Below, one piece after another: positions 33,033 through 41,641 of a stretch of 64,000 nt of DNA (positions are counted from its first letter, which is position 1; each line of letters opens with the position of its first letter). The stretch is from positions 1 through 64,000 of the forward strand of contig CAWJCL010000002.1 of assembly GCA_963841425.1 (NCBI GenBank), in the 5' to 3' direction. A program made the position numbers and the translations under genes. The notes beneath the pieces were generated by a model. It saw only the letters and a list, made by a program, of their open reading frames with translations. It ran no database searches and was not told where the DNA came from. This stretch comes from DATEOR01 sp963841425 (GTDB taxonomy: Bacteria > Actinomycetota > Thermoleophilia > Gaiellales > Gaiellaceae).

Positions 33033-33680
33033 GTGACGGCAATCGAAGCATCCGCTCGCGAGCGCCTGCTCGATGCCGCGAGCAACCTCATGCATGAGCG
33101 AGGGTACGAGGCCACCGGAGTCGCGGAGCTGTGCGAGACGGCGCGCGCGCCGAAGGGCAGCTTCTATCACTGGTGGCCGTCGAAGCAGGCCTTAGCGCTC
33201 GCGGTGCTCGACCGCCAATGGCAGCGGGCGCGTGAGCACGTGTTCGAGCCCGCCTTCGGGCCGGGGGAACCGCTCGTCGAGCAATTCACTCGCTACGCGG
33301 TGCTCCTTGTTGCCAGCGCGCGGCGCGAGGTGGAAGAGACCGGAAGCGTCAAGGGCTGTCCGTTCGGAAACTTCGCCGTGGAGCTCGCAAGCCGCGATCA
33401 CGTCATCGGCAGCCGCGCCGAGGAGATCCTGTCGGAGATTCGCGGCGTTTTTGCACGCGCGATCGTCCGGGCAAGGGATGTTGGCGAGCTTCCCGCCGAT
33501 CTCGACGCGACGGATCTCGCCGAAGCAATCCTCGCGCACCTGGAAGGGCTGTTCGTGCTCGCAAAGGCGGGCAACGAGCCCGCCGTCTTCGAGCGGCTGC
33601 CCCGTGACGTCGGACGCCTGGCGGCGCTGGCGCCGTCGGAACCTTTCTGGGGAGGTTCTGTGAGGAAGGCCAAGGGATGA
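33033..33680 (+). CDS. TetR/AcrR-family transcriptional regulator
   Basis: A 215-residue protein: ARERLLDAASNLMHERGYEATGVAELCETARAPKGSFYHWWPSKQALALAVLDR is the TetR helix-turn-helix, followed by an all-helical ligand domain with GCPFGNFAVELASRDHVI. GTG 33033 is chosen because it gives the usual short leader. It probably represses itself through the dyad at 33008-33022; nearby targets are unclear, with a dihydrofolate-reductase-like gene 76 bp downstream. Confidence 0.9.
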   Translation: MTAIEASARERLLDAASNLMHERGYEATGVAELCETARAPKGSFYHWWPSKQALALAVLDRQWQRAREHVFEPAFGPGEPLVEQFTRYAVLLVASARREVEETGSVKGCPFGNFAVELASRDHVIGSRAEEILSEIRGVFARAIVRARDVGELPADLDATDLAEAILAHLEGLFVLAKAGNEPAVFERLPRDVGRLAALAPSEPFWGGSVRKAKG

Positions 33681-33756
33681 GCGACAACGACATGCCCAGC
33701 GTGCTGCTCCGCAGTGAGGCGCTCCCCGCATGCAAAGCCACTGAAAGGAGCCACAG

Positions 33757-34338
33757 ATGCCGGAACTGATGATCGATTTCATCACGTCGCTCGACGGATA
33801 CGGCGCCGCCGAAGGGTGGCCCGGCTGGTGGGGCCGCGAGGGGCCCGAGTACCTCGCCTGGTTGGGAGAGCAGCCGGAGGCGGACTACATGGTCCTGATG
33901 GGCGCAAACACGTATCGGCTCATGCACGGGCTGGCCGCCGGCGGCGAGCCCGGGACAGATGTCCTGGCGGGCCTGTCGAAGATCGTCTTCTCGAGCACCT
34001 TGACCGAGCCGCTGTCCTGGGCGAAGACCGAACTGATTTCCCGGGACGCCGTCGAGACCGTGCGCGAGATGAAGGACAAAGGAAGCAAGTCCATGCGTAC
34101 GATCGGCAGCCTCGCGCTGTGCCGCTCACTCCTGGGTGCTGGTCTCGTGGACCGGTTCCGCGTCGTCGTCTTCCCGGTCATCACCGGAAGCAGTGGCCGG
34201 GATCGGATCTACGACGGCTACCCCGACGTCTCGCTCGATCTGGTCGGCAACCGCACCTTCGACGGCCGGCTGCAGCTACTCGACTACGTCCCCACGGTGC
34301 TGGCAGGACCACCCGGCGCCGGCAAGGACGACACCTAG
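33757..34338 (+). CDS. Dihydrofolate-reductase-like (RibD C-terminal family) protein
   Basis: A 193-residue protein of the RibD-C/DHFR-like family: MPELMIDFITSLDGYGAAEGWPG at the N-terminus, YMVLMGANTYRLMHGL, a conserved VFPVITGSSGRDRI loop, and a C-terminal beta strand LQLLDYVPTV. Such stand-alone proteins bind NADPH and reduce unidentified pterin-like or other substrates. ATG 33757 follows GAAAGGAGC. Confidence 0.87.
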   Translation: MPELMIDFITSLDGYGAAEGWPGWWGREGPEYLAWLGEQPEADYMVLMGANTYRLMHGLAAGGEPGTDVLAGLSKIVFSSTLTEPLSWAKTELISRDAVETVREMKDKGSKSMRTIGSLALCRSLLGAGLVDRFRVVVFPVITGSSGRDRIYDGYPDVSLDLVGNRTFDGRLQLLDYVPTVLAGPPGAGKDDT

Positions 34339-34426
34339 AAGGGGGTTTTCGTCGCAGTCGCCAGTGGCTTTCCGGCGCGCCGATGCTGTCAGGGTCGCAC
34401 CTAGGCCGCACGCCGATCGTCGTATC

Positions 34427-35017
34427 GTGGTGGCCGTGCCCGATGACGCCGGAGATTTCCGCAAGGCGCTCGACGCATTTGTCGAGGACTTCCTTCGCCT
34501 TCGCCGAGAGATCCAGGGCACGGAGAGAATCTCGCCCCGCCGTGCACAGACACAACGGGAGGAGTACCAGTGGCTGCGCCGCCGCGTCGCGGATGCGTAC
34601 CGCAGCGTCGAGGAACCATTCGCGGAGTTCGTGCGTGGCGAACCCGAACACGACCTTCGTGTTGCCGACGACCTCGGCCGCGATGACGTAGACGACCTCC
34701 CTGCCGACTATCCGATCACCGCCTGGTGGCGTGCGTTGACGCTGGATGAGGCCCTCGACAACTTTCAGGCCGCGGACGAAGGGCAATTGCGCGAGACGCT
34801 TCATCGCCACCATGCAGTGTTGGACGCATACGCGGATTGGTTGCGTCGCCGACCGGAGCCCGAAGTGAAGACTGTTGCGGTGAATGCCGCGGGGCCGAGA
34901 CAACCGAGCGCCGCGACGAAAGGCTCGTGGGCCAACAACCAGTGGGTCGTTGGGATTGGCGTGACGACCATCGGAGGGCTCATCGTCGTGCTGATCGTTT
35001 ACGTCGCCTCGCACTGA
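34427..35017 (+). CDS. Hypothetical protein with C-terminal membrane anchor
   Basis: A 196-residue protein. The N-terminal three quarters is charged and helical (DDAGDFRKALDAFVEDFLRLRREIQGTERI, SVEEPFAEFVRGEPEHDL), and the C-terminus has one transmembrane helix (VVGIGVTTIGGLIVVLIVYVA). Likely a cytoplasmic domain tethered to the membrane. GTG 34427 is assumed; relatives unknown to me. Confidence 0.6.
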   Translation: MVAVPDDAGDFRKALDAFVEDFLRLRREIQGTERISPRRAQTQREEYQWLRRRVADAYRSVEEPFAEFVRGEPEHDLRVADDLGRDDVDDLPADYPITAWWRALTLDEALDNFQAADEGQLRETLHRHHAVLDAYADWLRRRPEPEVKTVAVNAAGPRQPSAATKGSWANNQWVVGIGVTTIGGLIVVLIVYVASH

Positions 35018-35086
35018 CCGACACCACGACGGGGCTTCCGCATGACGCCCACCGCTGGCAGTTGGCAGTCTTCGGAAGAGCTTCGA

Positions 35087-36229
35087 ATGCCAATCGGTTA
35101 TCTGGTCACCACGGCACTGATTGCGTGGGTCGCCTCGGCGGCCGTCTTGAGACGCCGGCCGCGTCGGTCGAGCCCCTTCCGCCTGAGCTACTCCGTTGCC
35201 TTCCTGCTCAACTGGCCGCTCGCTGTCTTTCTCCTGCTCGTCGCCTCGACGGCGTTGGCGATCACCCAGAGCGGTGCCGGCTCGCCCGTGTTCTGGATCG
35301 GGCTCGGTCTAGCGGTCATCGCGTCGGCCGGTCTCCTTGTCCTCCGTCGTCGGGCGCGTGCGACCGGCCCGACGGTCGAGCGAGCGCTGGACGAGGGCCT
35401 CGGTCCGAACTGGCGTGACGCCGCGGGCGCCGAGCTGGCCGCTCGGCTCCGCCGTCGCCCCTCCCTCGCCCGCATCCTGCTCGCGCCGATCTCCTTCCGT
35501 CGCCGCGGTGTCGAGCGGATCGCGAACATCCGCTACGGCCCCGCTCGCAGGGGAAACCTGCTCGACGTCTATTGCGACGGCTCGGATCGTTCTCACCGTC
35601 CCACGCTCATCTACCTCCACGCAGGAGCATTTCGCTTCGGCAGCAAGCGTCTCGGAGCACGCCACCTCTTCTATCGGCTCGCCAGCCGGGGCTGGGTGTG
35701 CGTCAGCGCAAACTACCGACTGCGTTCCTCGGGCTTCGCCGATCAAATGACCGATGTCAAAAAGGTGATCGCCTGGCTACGCGAGCATGGCGACGAGTAC
35801 GGCGCCGACCGAACCGCCGTGTTCATCGCGGGAAGCTCCGCCGGCGGTCATCTGGCGTCGCTGGCGGCTCTCACGCCCAACGACCCACTGTTCCAGCGCG
35901 GCTTCGAAGGCGCCGATACCTCGGTTGCCGGCGTCATCTCCTTGTACGGCTACTACGGACGCGTCGACTCGACCGGTCCGCCGTCCGCGCGACTCGGCTA
36001 CCCGACGACGAACGCACCGCCGTGCTTCGTCGTGCACGGCGACCAGGACAACCTCGTTATCGTCGAAGACGCACGAGGCTTCGTCGAGCAACTTCGCGCC
36101 ACATCGTCCAACCCGGTCGTCTACGCGGAGCTGCCGGGCGCGCTGCACGGTTTCGATCTGTTCCGTTCCCGTCGCTTCGACACGGTCGTCGATGGGATCG
36201 AGGCATTCACCGCCCTCGTCCGCTCGTGA
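35087..36229 (+). CDS. Alpha/beta hydrolase (HSL/BD-FAE-like esterase) with N-terminal membrane segments
   Basis: A 380-residue protein with two to three hydrophobic helices in the first 85 residues, so membrane-anchored, and a C-terminal hydrolase: PTLIYLHAGAFRFGSKRLG (HGG-like oxyanion motif, here HAG), AVFIAGSSAGGHLASLAAL (GxSxG nucleophile elbow), PPCFVVHGDQDNLV (catalytic Asp) and ELPGALHGFDLF (catalytic His). Probable carboxylesterase or peptide hydrolase. ATG 35087 gives the membrane helix at the start. Confidence 0.88.
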   Translation: MPIGYLVTTALIAWVASAAVLRRRPRRSSPFRLSYSVAFLLNWPLAVFLLLVASTALAITQSGAGSPVFWIGLGLAVIASAGLLVLRRRARATGPTVERALDEGLGPNWRDAAGAELAARLRRRPSLARILLAPISFRRRGVERIANIRYGPARRGNLLDVYCDGSDRSHRPTLIYLHAGAFRFGSKRLGARHLFYRLASRGWVCVSANYRLRSSGFADQMTDVKKVIAWLREHGDEYGADRTAVFIAGSSAGGHLASLAALTPNDPLFQRGFEGADTSVAGVISLYGYYGRVDSTGPPSARLGYPTTNAPPCFVVHGDQDNLVIVEDARGFVEQLRATSSNPVVYAELPGALHGFDLFRSRRFDTVVDGIEAFTALVRS

Positions 36230-36328
36230 CATCGAGCCGCCCAGGCAGCAGCCGCCTCGGCCGCCGGCTTGCAACTTCTTGAGCGACTTTCGGCAGGCAA
36301 CGGCGTCCAAGAGGCGATCGCACGATCG

Positions 36329-37186
36329 TCACGCCCCACCGTCGCCGGCGGCGGTGTGTGCGAGGATCGCGCGGACGATCGGGTCCCAGTCGGCTCGGTC
36401 GACGCCGTGGCCGGCTCCCTCTAGCGTCAGCAGGCTTGCGCCCGGGATTTCCTCGGCCAGCGCCCGTCCGTGCGCGAGTGGGAACATCGGGTCGGCAGTG
36501 CCGTGAATGACGAGGGTTGGCGCCGCGATCGACGAGATCGGCGCGGATGGAACGTCGCCCTCCGGGATCATGGTGTGGTTCTGGGAGGCGGCGATGTCCC
36601 GCGCGCGCTCGACGTGGCGGCCGACGAGCTCACGCCACGCCGCCTCGTCAAAGGGACGCACGCCCCCCGCAAGCATCCGCTCGTAGGCTACGAGGTACTC
36701 GATCACCGACCCGTGATTCGACCAATCCACCTCCGCTGAGGCAAGGAAGCCGCCGAAGCGCTCGGTCGCGGAGGGAAGGCTGCGTTCCACGCGGGTCGCC
36801 GGAGACGTGCTGATGAGGACGAGCGACAGCATGCGGTCGGGAAAGCCGAGCGCGAGCAGCTGCGCGAACGCCCCACCCGCCGACACGCCGACCACGTGCG
36901 CGGCCATGAGCTCGTACCCGTCGAGGACACCGACGGCATCGGCCACCAGATCGGACCCCGTGTACCGAGGGTGCCCCGGCTCATAGGTGACCGAGCGGCC
37001 GGTGTCGCGGTGGTCGTAGCGGATCACGAACCGGCCGCCCTCGGCAAGCAGCCGGCAGAAGTCCTCCTCCCACCAGAGCATCGACGCACTGACCCCCATG
37101 ACCAGCAGAACTGGCGGGTCGCCGGGGTCGCCGAACGGCTCCGTACAGAGCTCGACGCCGTTCGCTTCGATCATCCGCTCCCCCAC
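36329..37186 (-). CDS. Alpha/beta hydrolase
   Basis: A 285-residue hydrolase with PPVLLVMGVSASMLWWEEDFC, then RYDHRDTGRS (strand before the oxyanion loop), nucleophile elbow VVGVSAGGAFAQLLAL (Ser in GVSAG), APTLVIHGTADPMFPLAHGR (Asp region) and LEGAGHGVDRADW (His). Related proteins act on epoxides, lactones, polyketides or anthracycline-like esters; no specific substrate is visible. GTG 37186 or ATG 37174 may be the start. Confidence 0.85.
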   Translation of the reverse strand: MGERMIEANGVELCTEPFGDPGDPPVLLVMGVSASMLWWEEDFCRLLAEGGRFVIRYDHRDTGRSVTYEPGHPRYTGSDLVADAVGVLDGYELMAAHVVGVSAGGAFAQLLALGFPDRMLSLVLISTSPATRVERSLPSATERFGGFLASAEVDWSNHGSVIEYLVAYERMLAGGVRPFDEAAWRELVGRHVERARDIAASQNHTMIPEGDVPSAPISSIAAPTLVIHGTADPMFPLAHGRALAEEIPGASLLTLEGAGHGVDRADWDPIVRAILAHTAAGDGGA

Positions 37187-37412
37187 GTTCGCCTCCTCTC
37201 GCTCTCACTCGCGGTGGGTATGGAGCCGTTCACGGAGCTTTCAGGTTCAGAGCCCGGCCCATGTCATCATGAGCGAGTGACGCTAGCGGCCGAGCGGAAT
37301 CTCGGATGACCGCTGAGCCTTCGGACTCGGCGATGCGGCTGCGGGACGACACACCGCTGCGAAAAGCTGGGAAAAGATCTCCCGGACTGCGCCAAGAGTT
37401 CCCGGGTGGAGG

Positions 37413-38138
37413 ATGCCCGTGAGCCGGGTGGAGATCCGCGACCTGGGCGAGCCCGAGGCAGTGGTGACATTTCCTCTGGGCACGACCTACCAGGTGCGTC
37501 TGGCCGGAACGGTGGTCAGCCACCATGTCCTCAAGCCGGGCTGGAGCTGGGAGGCGCACGCGCAGCCCGAGGTCGGCACCCCCTCGTGCGAGCTCTATCA
37601 CCGGGGCATCGTCCTCAGTGGACGGATGGGTGTCCGGACGGACGAGGGCGAGGAGGTCGTCATCGGGCCCAACCAGGTGTTCGACCTGCCACCCGGGCAT
37701 CTCACCTGGGTGGAGGGCGACGAAGAGCTCGTGATCGTCGACTGGGCCGGCGGGGCCGGATTCGACGTGCGGCCGGGCGAGAGCGCCCGTGTGATGGCCA
37801 CCATTCTGTTCACCGGCATGGTCGGTTCCACCGAACAGGCGCAGAAGGCCGGCGACGCGGCCTGGAGACATACGGTGGCCATGCACGACGATGTCGTACG
37901 CACCGTGCTCGTCCGCTTCGGCGGCCGCGAGGTAGAGATCGCCGGGGACTCGTTTCTGATCGTGTTCGACGGCGCCGAGCGCGCGATCCGGTGCGGATTG
38001 GCGCTGGTTGACGCGCGGCGATGTCCGCCGCAGCGCCCGCTTGAAGCGCGATTCACTCGCGGAGGGAGGTGCCGGTCGCCTCCCTCCGCGCCACGACCGG
38101 TCACCAATCTGAACACGGCCGAGCGCTCAGGCCGGTGA
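37413..38138 (+). pseudogene. Cupin fused to a truncated class III nucleotidyl cyclase
   Basis: Residues 1-125 are a cupin domain (VSHHVLKPGWSWEAHAQPEVG, LPPGHLTWVEGDEELVIVDW). Residues ~128-203 are a class III adenylate/guanylate cyclase start: ATILFTGMVGSTEQAQKAGDAAW, then GREVEIAGDSFLIVFDGAERAIRCGLALVDA. The domain normally continues with a 'RxGxHxGE' segment; here homology stops after ALVDA (~38010) and the tail is Arg/Pro-rich. The first metal Asp (FTDxVGST) is Gly135, so activity is doubly unlikely. It is a fusion of ligand-sensing cupin and cyclase that has been truncated. Confidence 0.75.
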
Positions 38139-38342
38139 GTTCAGCGCCACCGCGGCGCGAACGAGCTCCTTCAAGGCGTCTTCGTCGATCTCCTCGCCCT
38201 CGTGGATGTCGATGGCGCGCCTCGTGTTGCCTCCGAGGCTGGAGTCGGCCTCGGTGATGACGGCTCGGACCCGGGCGAGCGTCGCGCCCCGCCAGTCGCC
38301 GAGGTCCTCGATTCTCGCGTCGATCTGCTGAGACGCGTTCAT
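38127..38342 (-). pseudogene. DUF1801 gene with internal in-frame deletion
   Basis: A 71-residue remnant: MNASQQIDARIEDLGDWRGATLARVRAVITEAD is the usual DUF1801 N-terminus, joined directly to SSLGGNTRRAIDIHEGEEIDEDALKELVRAAVALN, the usual C-terminus. About 45 central residues of the family are missing, including the core beta strands. The frame is preserved, so a short protein could be made but is unlikely to fold. It overlaps the AHSA1 gene by four bases as the last gene of a four-gene operon. Confidence 0.75.
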
Positions 38343-38767
38343 GCCGCGATCTGCTCGAGCACCGCGTCGATCCGTGCGAAGCCCGACTTCGCGCCCTCCT
38401 CGACGCCGTACTGCATCGTCGTGTCGCGCTCCTCGGTCGTCTCGAAGCGCATCGTCTGTGTCAGCTTCGTCTGCTCGCCGAGATCCTCGAACACGAGCGT
38501 CTGCAGATGGTTCTGGAAGGTCTGCACGAGGCGCTCGGGCGGCTCCACCTCGCGGAACTCGCCCTCGACGACGCCGTGAGCGGTGCGGAACCGGTAGGCG
38601 CCCCCGGCGCGGACATCCATCTCCTCGACGACCGTGCCGTCACCCCACCATTCCGGGATCAGTTGCGGATCCGTCCAGACGGAGAAGACATGTGGACGCG
38701 GCGCGTCGAAGACCCGCTCGACGCGAATCTCGAGCTCGCTCGGGGTGGTGACGGTGGTGGTGTTCAT
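38339..38767 (-). CDS. AHSA1/SRPBCC-domain protein
   Basis: A 142-residue protein of the START-like (SRPBCC/AHSA1) family: IRVERVFDAPRPHVFSVWTDPQLIPEWWGDGTVVEEMDVRAGGAYRF, VEGEFREVEPPERLVQTFQ, and a C-terminal helix GAKSGFARIDAVLEQI. Such proteins bind hydrophobic ligands and are often paired with ArsR regulators and DUF1801 proteins. It is the third gene of the arsR-DUF1801-AHSA1-DUF1801 operon; ATG 38767 follows the upstream stop closely. Confidence 0.88.
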   Translation of the reverse strand: MNTTTVTTPSELEIRVERVFDAPRPHVFSVWTDPQLIPEWWGDGTVVEEMDVRAGGAYRFRTAHGVVEGEFREVEPPERLVQTFQNHLQTLVFEDLGEQTKLTQTMRFETTEERDTTMQYGVEEGAKSGFARIDAVLEQIAA

Positions 38768-38769
38768 CG

Positions 38770-39201
38770 TCAGCTCACCGCTCTCTTCACGAGCTTGCGG
38801 ATCTTGGCCTCGTCGGCTGCGCTCAACTCCGTGAGCGCATATGCAACGGGCCACATCGAGCCCTCGTCCAGCTTCGCGCTGTCGTTGAAGCCGAGCATCG
38901 CGTATCTCTCCTTGAACTTCCCCGCGTTGCGGAAGAAGCAGACGACCTTGCCGTCCTTCGCATAGGCGGGCATCCCATACCACGTCTTCGGCATGAGCTC
39001 CGGAGCGCTCTCGGTGACGATCGCGTGAACCCGCTTGCCGAGGGCGCGATCCTTCGGCGACATCTCGGCAAGCGCGGCCTGCACGGCGCTTTCCCCATCC
39101 TCGGCGGCCTTCAATTCGCGGGCGCGCGCCCTCATCGCGGCTTTCTCCTCGGCCGTGAACTTGGCCGCTTGCTCCTTGCTCTTCTTCGCTGTAGTGCTCA
39201 T
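38770..39201 (-). CDS. DUF1801 protein in an ArsR-led operon
   Basis: A 143-residue DUF1801 protein with a charged Lys/Ala-rich leader (SKEQAAKFTAEEKAAMRARARELKAA) and the domain core SPKDRALGKRVHAIVTESAPELMPKTWYGMPAYAKDGKVVCFFRNAGKFKERYAMLGFNDSA. The start overlaps the arsR stop by four bases (ATGA), so it is translated with the regulator. Function unknown; operon partners suggest a stress or ligand-linked role. Confidence 0.87.
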   Translation of the reverse strand: MSTTAKKSKEQAAKFTAEEKAAMRARARELKAAEDGESAVQAALAEMSPKDRALGKRVHAIVTESAPELMPKTWYGMPAYAKDGKVVCFFRNAGKFKERYAMLGFNDSAKLDEGSMWPVAYALTELSAADEAKIRKLVKRAVS

Positions 39202-39509
39202 CGTTCTCCTTTCGTCCGTTCGACGACCTGCGCGAAGCGGTCGAGCCGCTGCAGCCACGTGCTGATGCCCTCGAAGGCGTACGGGACGAGCATGCACCTG
39301 CGGACGCGGCCGACCTTCTCCGTCGTCACGAGCTCCGCCTCTTCGAGGAGCCGGATGTGCTTCTTCATCCCTGTGAGCGACATGCCGAAGGGCTCGGCGA
39401 GCTCGCTGACCGTCTTGCTGCCGGAGCCGAGCCGTTCGAGCACGGCGCGGCGGGTCGGGTCGGCGAGGGCGCTGAACGCGCGGTCGACAGTTGGTGGATA
39501 CTGAACCAT
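39198..39509 (-). CDS. ArsR-family regulator heading the DUF1801/AHSA1 operon
   Basis: A 103-residue protein: PTVDRAFSALADPTRRAVLERLGSGSKTVSELAEPFGMSLTGMKKHIRLLEEAELV is the winged helix. No metal-binding Cys cluster is visible, so it is more likely to sense another signal than arsenic. Its start codon lies inside an inverted repeat (39500-39519), implying autoregulation. First gene of the operon 39509-38127. Confidence 0.9.
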   Translation of the reverse strand: MVQYPPTVDRAFSALADPTRRAVLERLGSGSKTVSELAEPFGMSLTGMKKHIRLLEEAELVTTEKVGRVRRCMLVPYAFEGISTWLQRLDRFAQVVERTKGER

Positions 39510-39519
39510 CGAGTTCAGT
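39500..39519. promoter_or_regulatory. Perfect 7-bp inverted repeat over the arsR start codon
   Basis: ACTGAAC-CATCGA-GTTCAGT: 7-bp perfect arms with a 6-base spacer. The ATG of the regulator is within the spacer, so bound repressor would block the start region. Confidence 0.65.
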
Positions 39520-39554
39520 ATTGCACACCTTGCCGAGCAGCGCAAATTGGTCTT

Positions 39555-39980
39555 CTAGCGGGGCGGGCTCTCCTCGAACCGTGGGAGCCCGTCATCGGGG
39601 ATCTCCTCCCAGCTCGCGGCGTAGGCGACGAACTGCCGGTGCTGCGGGCGGATGCCCGGGTCGCCGTCGAAGGCGCCGAGGCGGACGCTGATCACCTCCG
39701 GGTCGTCCGGGTCGCGACTCCAGAGCTGTGAGCCGCACTCGGAGCAAAACTCCTTGGCGAAGCCGTTCTCCGGCCGCCACGCACGGACGAGCTCCTCGCC
39801 GGAGACGATCCAAAGCGACCCCGGCGCGACGCGCGCCTGCGCGGAGGCGGCGGTGCCCGACCTGCGCTGGCAGCGCGTGCAGTGGCAGTAGTTCGCGCGG
39901 AGGAGCGGGTCGGTCACCTCGAAGCGAAGGCCTCCACAAAGGCACCCGCCCGTCAGCGGCTCGCTCAGTCGCTCCACCAC
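39555..39980 (-). CDS. GFA-family (CENP-V/glutathione-dependent formaldehyde-activating-like) zinc protein
   Basis: A 141-residue protein with the GFA zinc motifs: GGCLCGGLRFEV, NYCHCTRCQRRSG, and FCSECGSQLWSRDPDDPEV. These Cys sets bind two Zn ions. Despite the name, most members are of unknown activity and few act on formaldehyde. Start at GTG 39980; the N-terminus overlaps the end of the cupin gene by 16 bp. It forms a unit with that gene. Confidence 0.87.
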   Translation of the reverse strand: MVERLSEPLTGGCLCGGLRFEVTDPLLRANYCHCTRCQRRSGTAASAQARVAPGSLWIVSGEELVRAWRPENGFAKEFCSECGSQLWSRDPDDPEVISVRLGAFDGDPGIRPQHRQFVAYAASWEEIPDDGLPRFEESPPR

Positions 39981-40354
39981 CCAGGGGTCATCTCCGCGTC
40001 GGTCGGATCGGTCCCGGCACCGAACGCGAGATACTCGATGCCGTCGGAGCCGGCTTCCACGTTCCGCATCGTGTCCTTGTCGAAGCGGATGGCGTCCCAC
40101 TCGCGGAGCTCGACGACCTCGTCGTCGACTTTCACGCGGCCGGAGCCCCGCACGACGACGTAAACCTCCTCCTGGGCCGAATGCTTGTGGCCGAAGGGCA
40201 TGCGGAACCCGGGCTCGAGCTTCAGGATGCTGAGCCCGAGCGTCTCGCCCTCGAGGTCGGTGCGGCCGAACCGGGCATCCATCTCCTCGGGCATGCCGAA
40301 ATTCGGCGCCTGGTTCTCGACGTTTCTGAGGTTCTTCTTCGTGTAGCTGCTCAT
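39965..40354 (-). CDS. Small cupin protein
   Basis: A 129-residue single-domain cupin: LSILKLEPGFRMPFGHKHSAQEEVYVVVRGSGRVKVDDEVVELREWDAIRF, then GSDGIEYLAFGAG. The HxHxxxEE metal motif is intact. Single cupins include isomerases, dioxygenases and ligand sensors; not resolved. ATG 40354 fits the family N-terminus. Overlaps the GFA-like gene. Confidence 0.85.
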   Translation of the reverse strand: MSSYTKKNLRNVENQAPNFGMPEEMDARFGRTDLEGETLGLSILKLEPGFRMPFGHKHSAQEEVYVVVRGSGRVKVDDEVVELREWDAIRFDKDTMRNVEAGSDGIEYLAFGAGTDPTDAEMTPGWWSD

Positions 40355-40397
40355 GACCACATTCTGGTCCGAGCGGCCGTTCAGGAAACCTGAGGGG

Positions 40398-40901
40398 CTA
40401 GGAGTCGGAGTCCGGCTGGGTCGCGGGCAGCTCGTTCTCGAGGAAGGCCTGCTCGATCCGGTCTTTTGCCTCGACAAGGCCCTCTTTCGCCCACCCGATG
40501 CGCTCTTCGATCAGGCGCGCCTCTTCGCGGAGCCGCTCCTTGCGCACGCGGGCATCGTCCTCGACTTGGCGGGCGGCCAGGCGGGCATCCTCCTCGATTG
40601 CCTCGGCCCTGCGGCGGGCATCGGCGAAGATCTGCTCGACCTCCTTGTCGGCGCGCAGCTTCTGCTCGCGCAGATAGGCCTCGGCCTCGGCTCGCGCCTC
40701 GCGGCGGATGTCCTCCGCTTCCTCGCGGGAGAGCGAGACGATGTGCTGGCCGGCCTTCTCCGCGGCGGTGAAGACCGCGGTGACGCGCGCGCCGATCCCC
40801 TGGTCGTCCTCCGAGACCTCCATCTCAGGGGTCGCCTCGACCTCCTCCTTCTCGACTTCCTCTTCCACGGCCGCCTCGGGCGGCGCTCCGTTTGCGTTCA
40901 T
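40398..40901 (-). CDS. DivIVA-like/ATPase-b-subunit-like coiled-coil protein
   Basis: A 167-residue protein with an acidic unstructured leader and then a long charged helix (residues ~45-155), rich in Glu, Arg and Ala with heptad spacing: REEAEDIRREARAEAEAYLREQKLRADKEVEQIFADARRRAEAIEEDARLAARQVED. This is typical of DivIVA-like or membrane-stalk coiled coils in actinobacteria. It lies 37 bp after a small membrane-protein gene. Function unknown, likely structural. Confidence 0.75.
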   Translation of the reverse strand: MNANGAPPEAAVEEEVEKEEVEATPEMEVSEDDQGIGARVTAVFTAAEKAGQHIVSLSREEAEDIRREARAEAEAYLREQKLRADKEVEQIFADARRRAEAIEEDARLAARQVEDDARVRKERLREEARLIEERIGWAKEGLVEAKDRIEQAFLENELPATQPDSDS

Positions 40902-40938
40902 CACGTCCGAGAGTATCGGCCGCTGCGGACGCCGAACT

Positions 40939-41544
40939 TTAGGCCGAGATGTTGCGAATCCCGAGACGGTCGAGCTCGAGCCGCGCGAGCGAGTCGTACC
41001 GCCTCTCTTCGAGATCCCTGAACGGCTGCGGGCTGACAGCCAGAAGCTTGTCGTAGGGGAAGTTGGAGACCGCGCGACGGGCGAGGAACTCGACGAGCAG
41101 CGGATCGGTCGGCGCCCGCCCGAGAGCGCGGCGCACGGCGCGGGCGTCGTTCGTCCAGGCCCAGCGCAACGGGAGATACAGGCCGAGCAGGGGCAGCGTC
41201 GGAATGAGGGCGATCGAAAGCGCCAGGAGGACGCTCAGATTCTCGGTTGAGTCGCGGCTGTCGCGTCCGCTCACCTGGGCGCTCTTCCCGGCCTCCTCGA
41301 CCTGGTCGGCGACGCTCGAGACCCGGCTCCCGACGAAGGGGATGCTCCCGAGGTCCCGAACGAGGACGCCCGTCTCCTCGATCGCGACGCCGGCCGTGAC
41401 GACGGTATCCGAGAGCTCGCGGAGGTTTCTCACCTCGCGCCCCACGAGCAGCGCGAGCACGACCCAGAGGACGACCCACAAGACTGCGACCACGTCGAGG
41501 AGGCGGATCAGGCGCACGCCTACGGTCGGAAAGGCAAGTCCCAC
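40939..41544 (-). CDS. Membrane protein with two transmembrane helices
   Basis: A 201-residue protein with a hydrophobic helix near residues ~14-36 (DVVAVLWVVLWVVLALLVG), a charged/coiled loop (SDTVVTAGVAIEETGVLVRDLGSIPFVGSRVSSVADQVEEAGKSAQVSGRDSRDS) and a second helix (LSVLLALSIALIPTLPLLGLYLPL), then a basic cytoplasmic end. It sits immediately upstream of the coiled-coil gene on the same strand, so the two may be a pair. Family not recognised. Confidence 0.68.
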   Translation of the reverse strand: MGLAFPTVGVRLIRLLDVVAVLWVVLWVVLALLVGREVRNLRELSDTVVTAGVAIEETGVLVRDLGSIPFVGSRVSSVADQVEEAGKSAQVSGRDSRDSTENLSVLLALSIALIPTLPLLGLYLPLRWAWTNDARAVRRALGRAPTDPLLVEFLARRAVSNFPYDKLLAVSPQPFRDLEERRYDSLARLELDRLGIRNISA

Positions 41545-41641
41545 GCCCGCTCCTTACCCGCTCCGACCCCGCGTTTCACCGGGCCGGACGCGGGAACAAG
41601 CAGCCTGAGCACTGGAGCAGGCTAGCTCAAGGGGGTTACCG

